Source: Polyodon spathula (Eukaryota; Chordata; Actinopteri; Acipenseriformes; Polyodontidae). Taken from it: a stretch of DNA of 64,000 nucleotides. Location: positions 22,022,976-22,086,975 of the forward strand of contig NC_054543.1 in assembly GCF_017654505.1 (NCBI RefSeq), given 5' to 3'. This document shows, piece after piece, positions 61,307-64,000 of this stretch. The position numbers and the translations under genes are program-made. Within the stretch, counting starts at the first letter, position 1, and each line of letters opens with the position of its first letter. Below the pieces are notes generated by a model, which worked only from the letters and a program-made list of their open reading frames with translations, searched no databases and was not told the DNA's origin.

Positions 61307-61609
61307 TAATTCGCCCGCTCTGTTAAGAAACGTCCTCGTTTCTCTTACACGTTTTAATCAGAAGGAGCACTAACAAATAAACCTTAACCAAAGCATGTCC
61401 AATTTAAACATGAATTCAGTTACACTTACACAGAAATTCATCAAATCAGTTGTCAGTCAAAGCTGTCATCTAATCCAACAAAATCTGAAACGGGAAAAAA
61501 AAAACAGTAAACCATGACATATGGCAATACCATGCATACATGTATTCAAAGATTAAGTAATAGTTTACAAGAAGAAAACAATTGCACAGAGAGAAAAACA
61601 ATTAAGTCA

Positions 61610-62113
61610 TCAGTGAAGCACATAGTTTTTTAACTGAGTTGGCAGTCTGACAGTCAGTCCAAAAAGTGTAACCCCAGTTATTCTGTTGTCAGGTTGAGGA
61701 TCATTAGTGGGCTGAGCAGTCTCAGTGTGGTCAGTACTTGAAGCAGGCTGTCCATACAATCCATTTTTCTGCTCAATCCCCACCAGGTCACTGAGATCAG
61801 ACTCAGTCTCTGAGTTTTCAGCAGGTAAGTATGGGCGTACAAGTGATGTCTGAGGCGAGGGAACCTCCGAACCAGGCATCTCCGATGTGGAAGAACCCCA
61901 GGTAAGTAGTGGCAAAGTGTAGGGACACAACCTGGGAATGTTCTTCTGGATCTAATGGATTGCCAAGCGGGTAAGTAACACCCACCTCACCATCTTTAGA
62001 GTCAAAACGATGCAGAACTTGCAATGGACCCTTCCAGTGAGGTGCTAGTTTAAGCCTGCTCTCACTGGGATCACTGAGCCAGACGAGATCCCTCACCTGA
62101 TAAGGTTTGTGTC
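61610..62113 (-). pseudogene. Ty3/Gypsy integrase C-terminal region and 3' end of pol
   Basis: This reads MRDLVWLSDPSESRLKLAPHWKGPLQVLHRF, a match to the short barrel-like domain that follows the integrase core in Ty3/Gypsy elements (..GDLVW...KL.P.W.GP..V..). It is followed by an acidic, low-complexity tail (SETESDLSDLVGIEQ) that ends at 61610. A frameshift near 61925 separates the two. No chromodomain or envelope ORF is visible after it. Confidence 0.7.
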
Positions 62114-62736
62114 TTACTTGAATATCATAGTAGTGTTTCTGCTTTTCACAGAAAAGTGCACACTTTTCGCACTATTTTGTTGAGTTAGGGTAAAAGCTGA
62201 TTTCAGACGGCTTAGCAAAGAAGTCACATGCTCAGCTGATGTTCCTGCCGTTGGATTTCCTAAGGCAAAGGAACCGATGAGAACATCTGCTGGTACTCGT
62301 GCTTCTCTACCAAGGGTCAGGAGGTAAGGTGTGTATCCTGTACTTGAATGTACACTGGTGTTATAAGCAAAAGCAACTTGACTGAGAAAACTATTCCACT
62401 CCCCTTCACACATCAATAGGATCTTGGCTAGCTGGTCAATCAAGGTCCTATTGAAACGCTCAACCATACCATCTGATTTAGGATTGTAAGGTGATGTATG
62501 AATTTTCTTCATTCCTGCAGCTGACACAGCTTCTGTATTCAGTCAGATTCAATTTGACGTCCCTGATCTGTATGTAAGGTCTCAGAAATGCCATGTTTGC
62601 AAATGTAATCCTCAAACAAGCATTTAACTACAGTGATAGCTTTTTGATCAGAAATGGCATACAGGTTGACGTATTTTGTAAAGTAGTCTTCAACTAAGGG
62701 CATGGCTAGCATACACCAGTGCCTTTTCAAGGCCAT
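62114..62736 (-). pseudogene. Ty3/Gypsy integrase core
   Basis: The core begins in VEDYFTKYVNLYAI (first catalytic Asp) and continues FEDYICKHGISETLHTDQGRQIES (second Asp). After a short frameshift near 62535 it reads KIHTSPYNPKSDGMVERFNRTL (catalytic Glu), then WNSFLSQVAFAYNTSVHSSTGYTPYLLTLGR. All three DDE residues are present. The N-terminal HHCC zinc-binding domain is absent: integrase sequence is joined directly to RNase H at about 62700. Confidence 0.8.
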
Positions 62737-62955
62737 TTTGCATTTGTGCTAACACAGCACCTACAGCAGTCTGGGATGCATCGGTGTAAACAAGGAATGG
62801 TTGGCTGAAATCTGGCAAAGTGATGATAGGTTGTGTAGAAAGTGCATTGCGAAGGTAATTAAAAGCAGATTTACACTCACTTGTCCACTGGAATGGGATG
62901 TAGAGGTGTAGCATGTTGTGCGAAGTCCTTCACGAACCTTCTGTAATACGAACAC
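62690..62955 (-). pseudogene. Ty3/Gypsy RNase H, N-terminal part
   Basis: This contains WTSECKSAFNYLRNALSTQPIITLPDFSQPFLVYTDASQTAVGAVLAQ, with the catalytic Asp in YTDAS, and ends at VYASHALS. The remaining two thirds of RNase H are missing. The junction with the integrase core shows a clean internal deletion, estimated at several hundred bases from the usual spacing of the family. Confidence 0.8.
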
Positions 62956-63803
62956 AAGCCAAGGAAGGCACGCATCTCAGTCGCTGTGTGTGGTGTAGGC
63001 CATTCCTTGAACCACTGTGTGTTTCGTGGGTCAGGTCGGAGCCACTGTCGAGAAATGACACGTCCTAAAAACCCAACATGGTCACAAGGTATATGGCAGT
63101 TTTTCGAGTTAAGCTTCAGTCCACTGCTTTGAATTCTGGAAAAGACTTAGTTCAGGTTGGTTAGATGGTCATTAAACGTCTTGCTGAAAATGAGGATATC
63201 GTACAAATAAACCAACCATACACAACTGCCATGGGAGGCCCCGCAGCACCAGTTCCATTAAACATTGGAACGTTACTGGCTCATTGCTAAGACCTATGGG
63301 AATGGCACAAAACTGATAGAGTCCCCTTCCAGTTGTAAATGCTGTTTTTTCACGATCCTCCTCAGCAACCTCTACCTGCCAGTAGCCATTTGAAAAATCC
63401 AGAGTGCTGTACAAGGCAGAGACTGCCAGGGCATCAAGCGTGTCGTCCACACGAGGTAGAGGGTGTGAGTCCTTGACTGGGATGCTATATAGCTTGCAGT
63501 AGTCTACACAAACTCTCCAGCTGCCATCCTTCTTCTTAACAAGGACGACAGGAGAAGCCAATGGACTACAGCTTTCCTCAACAACACCGTCTGCTAGTAA
63601 TTTAGAAACTTGGTTGTCAATTTCCTGCCACTTGTCTGGTGATGTGCAGTACGCATGCTGTTAACTGGTGCATGGTTTCCAGTTCTAATGTTGTGTTTAA
63701 CAAGTCCACTGTGCTCTAGGTTGCTGTACTTAAGCAGTAAGGCCTCCATCTGATCTGTCTGCTGCTGTGATAGTGGCAAAGCTTCAAGTGAGATAAAAGG
63801 CAT
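62956..63803 (-). pseudogene. Ty3/Gypsy reverse transcriptase
   Basis: The order is SGLVKHNIRTGNHAPV, then SPVVLVKKKDGSWRVCVDYCKL, HPLPRVDDTLDAL, STLDFSNGYWQVEV (first catalytic Asp), KTAFTTGRGLYQFCAIPIGLSN and FQCLMELVLRGLPWQ. A frameshift follows, and the expected YLDD reads VYLYDILIFS, so one catalytic Asp is Tyr. A stop follows (in ..LTNLN). Downstream, on the minus strand, LGRVISRQWLRPDPRNTQWFKEWPTP-type RT connection sequence runs to 62956. The element is dead. Confidence 0.85.
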
Positions 63804-64000
63804 TGTAAATGAGGCAGCTACCGTATTACACTAAAGAGTGGGCTCAGGGGGGTTAATAAACAAGTCCTCATCATTGATGGGATAGAACTGTCCCAAGTGG
63901 GTACCCTGATGAATTTTCAGCATCTGATTGGTTGGATTTAGCAGGTGGGGAGCAACAACTCCCTTTTCAACAGCGGCTACAGTGTGTGCAACAAGCTCTA
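63804..64000 (-). pseudogene. Ty3/Gypsy pol upstream of RT (post-protease linker)
   Basis: The frame reads VAAVEKGVVAPHLLNPTNQMLKIHQGTHLG and FYPINDEDLFINPPEPTL, then a stop near 63834 before SFTMPFISLE. This matches the section between protease and RT in fish Gypsy elements. The protease and gag lie beyond the right edge. Confidence 0.6.

Overview
This window looks like intergenic DNA of a vertebrate, most likely a ray-finned fish. The mix points that way: CR1/L2-type LINEs with an esterase first ORF, Tc1-like and hAT DNA transposons, a DIRS1-like tyrosine-recombinase retrotransposon, V-SINE-like and other tRNA-headed SINEs, and long (TA)n and (GT)n microsatellites. A non-teleost such as a sturgeon, paddlefish or gar is my guess from the SINE and LINE types; it is not proven here. 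I find no host protein-coding gene, rRNA or functional tRNA gene. Every recognisable coding stretch belongs to a mobile element, and nearly all are broken.

Layout. 1-4.2 kb: part of a non-autonomous LTR element (called LTR-A here) with a repeat-rich ORF, a promoter-bearing repeat (LTR-C), and another LTR-A-like LTR. 4.76-7.10 kb: a hAT element with a perfect 8-bp target duplication. 8.1-9.5 kb: a V-SINE-like SINE and an RTE-clade LINE 3' end. 11.2-15.2 kb: LTR-A-like and LTR-C copies, then a deleted Tc1-like element containing a 5'-truncated CR1. 15.2-15.8 kb: a solo LTR of a second family (LTR-B) in a TA array. 16.5-21.3 kb: a decayed DIRS1-like element on the minus strand. 21.5-25.1 kb: an LTR-B fragment with a 250-bp tandem duplication, then a two-LTR LTR-A element with a proline-rich ORF. 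25.4-28.8 kb: CR1 on the plus strand with a 0.9-kb internal deletion. 29.6-34.8 kb: a hAT (ZMYM1-like) transposase gene on the minus strand, split by a nearly complete CR1. 35.3-38.4 kb: two Tc1-like remnants and a solo LTR-B. 40.6-43.1 kb: LTR-A pieces around a Tc1-like fragment. 45.0-48.3 kb: CR1 fragments. 49.6-51.9 kb: a SINE and a Tc1-like element split by a solo LTR-A with 5-bp target duplication CCATA. 52.3 kb: a minisatellite. 59.2-59.7 kb: a full-length SINE. 61.0-64.0 kb: the 3' half of a Ty3/Gypsy-type element on the minus strand, running off the right edge.

How the parts relate. Nothing here forms a host pathway. The structure is historical, elements nested in elements: CR1 in hAT, CR1 in Tc1, solo LTR in Tc1, solo LTRs in TA arrays. 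The most original pattern is in the LTRs. Several copies carry a short inverted repeat next to a TATA-like box; the stem sequence differs between copies while its two arms still pair. Related elements carry variable, tandemly repeated proline-rich ORFs and no recognisable pol.
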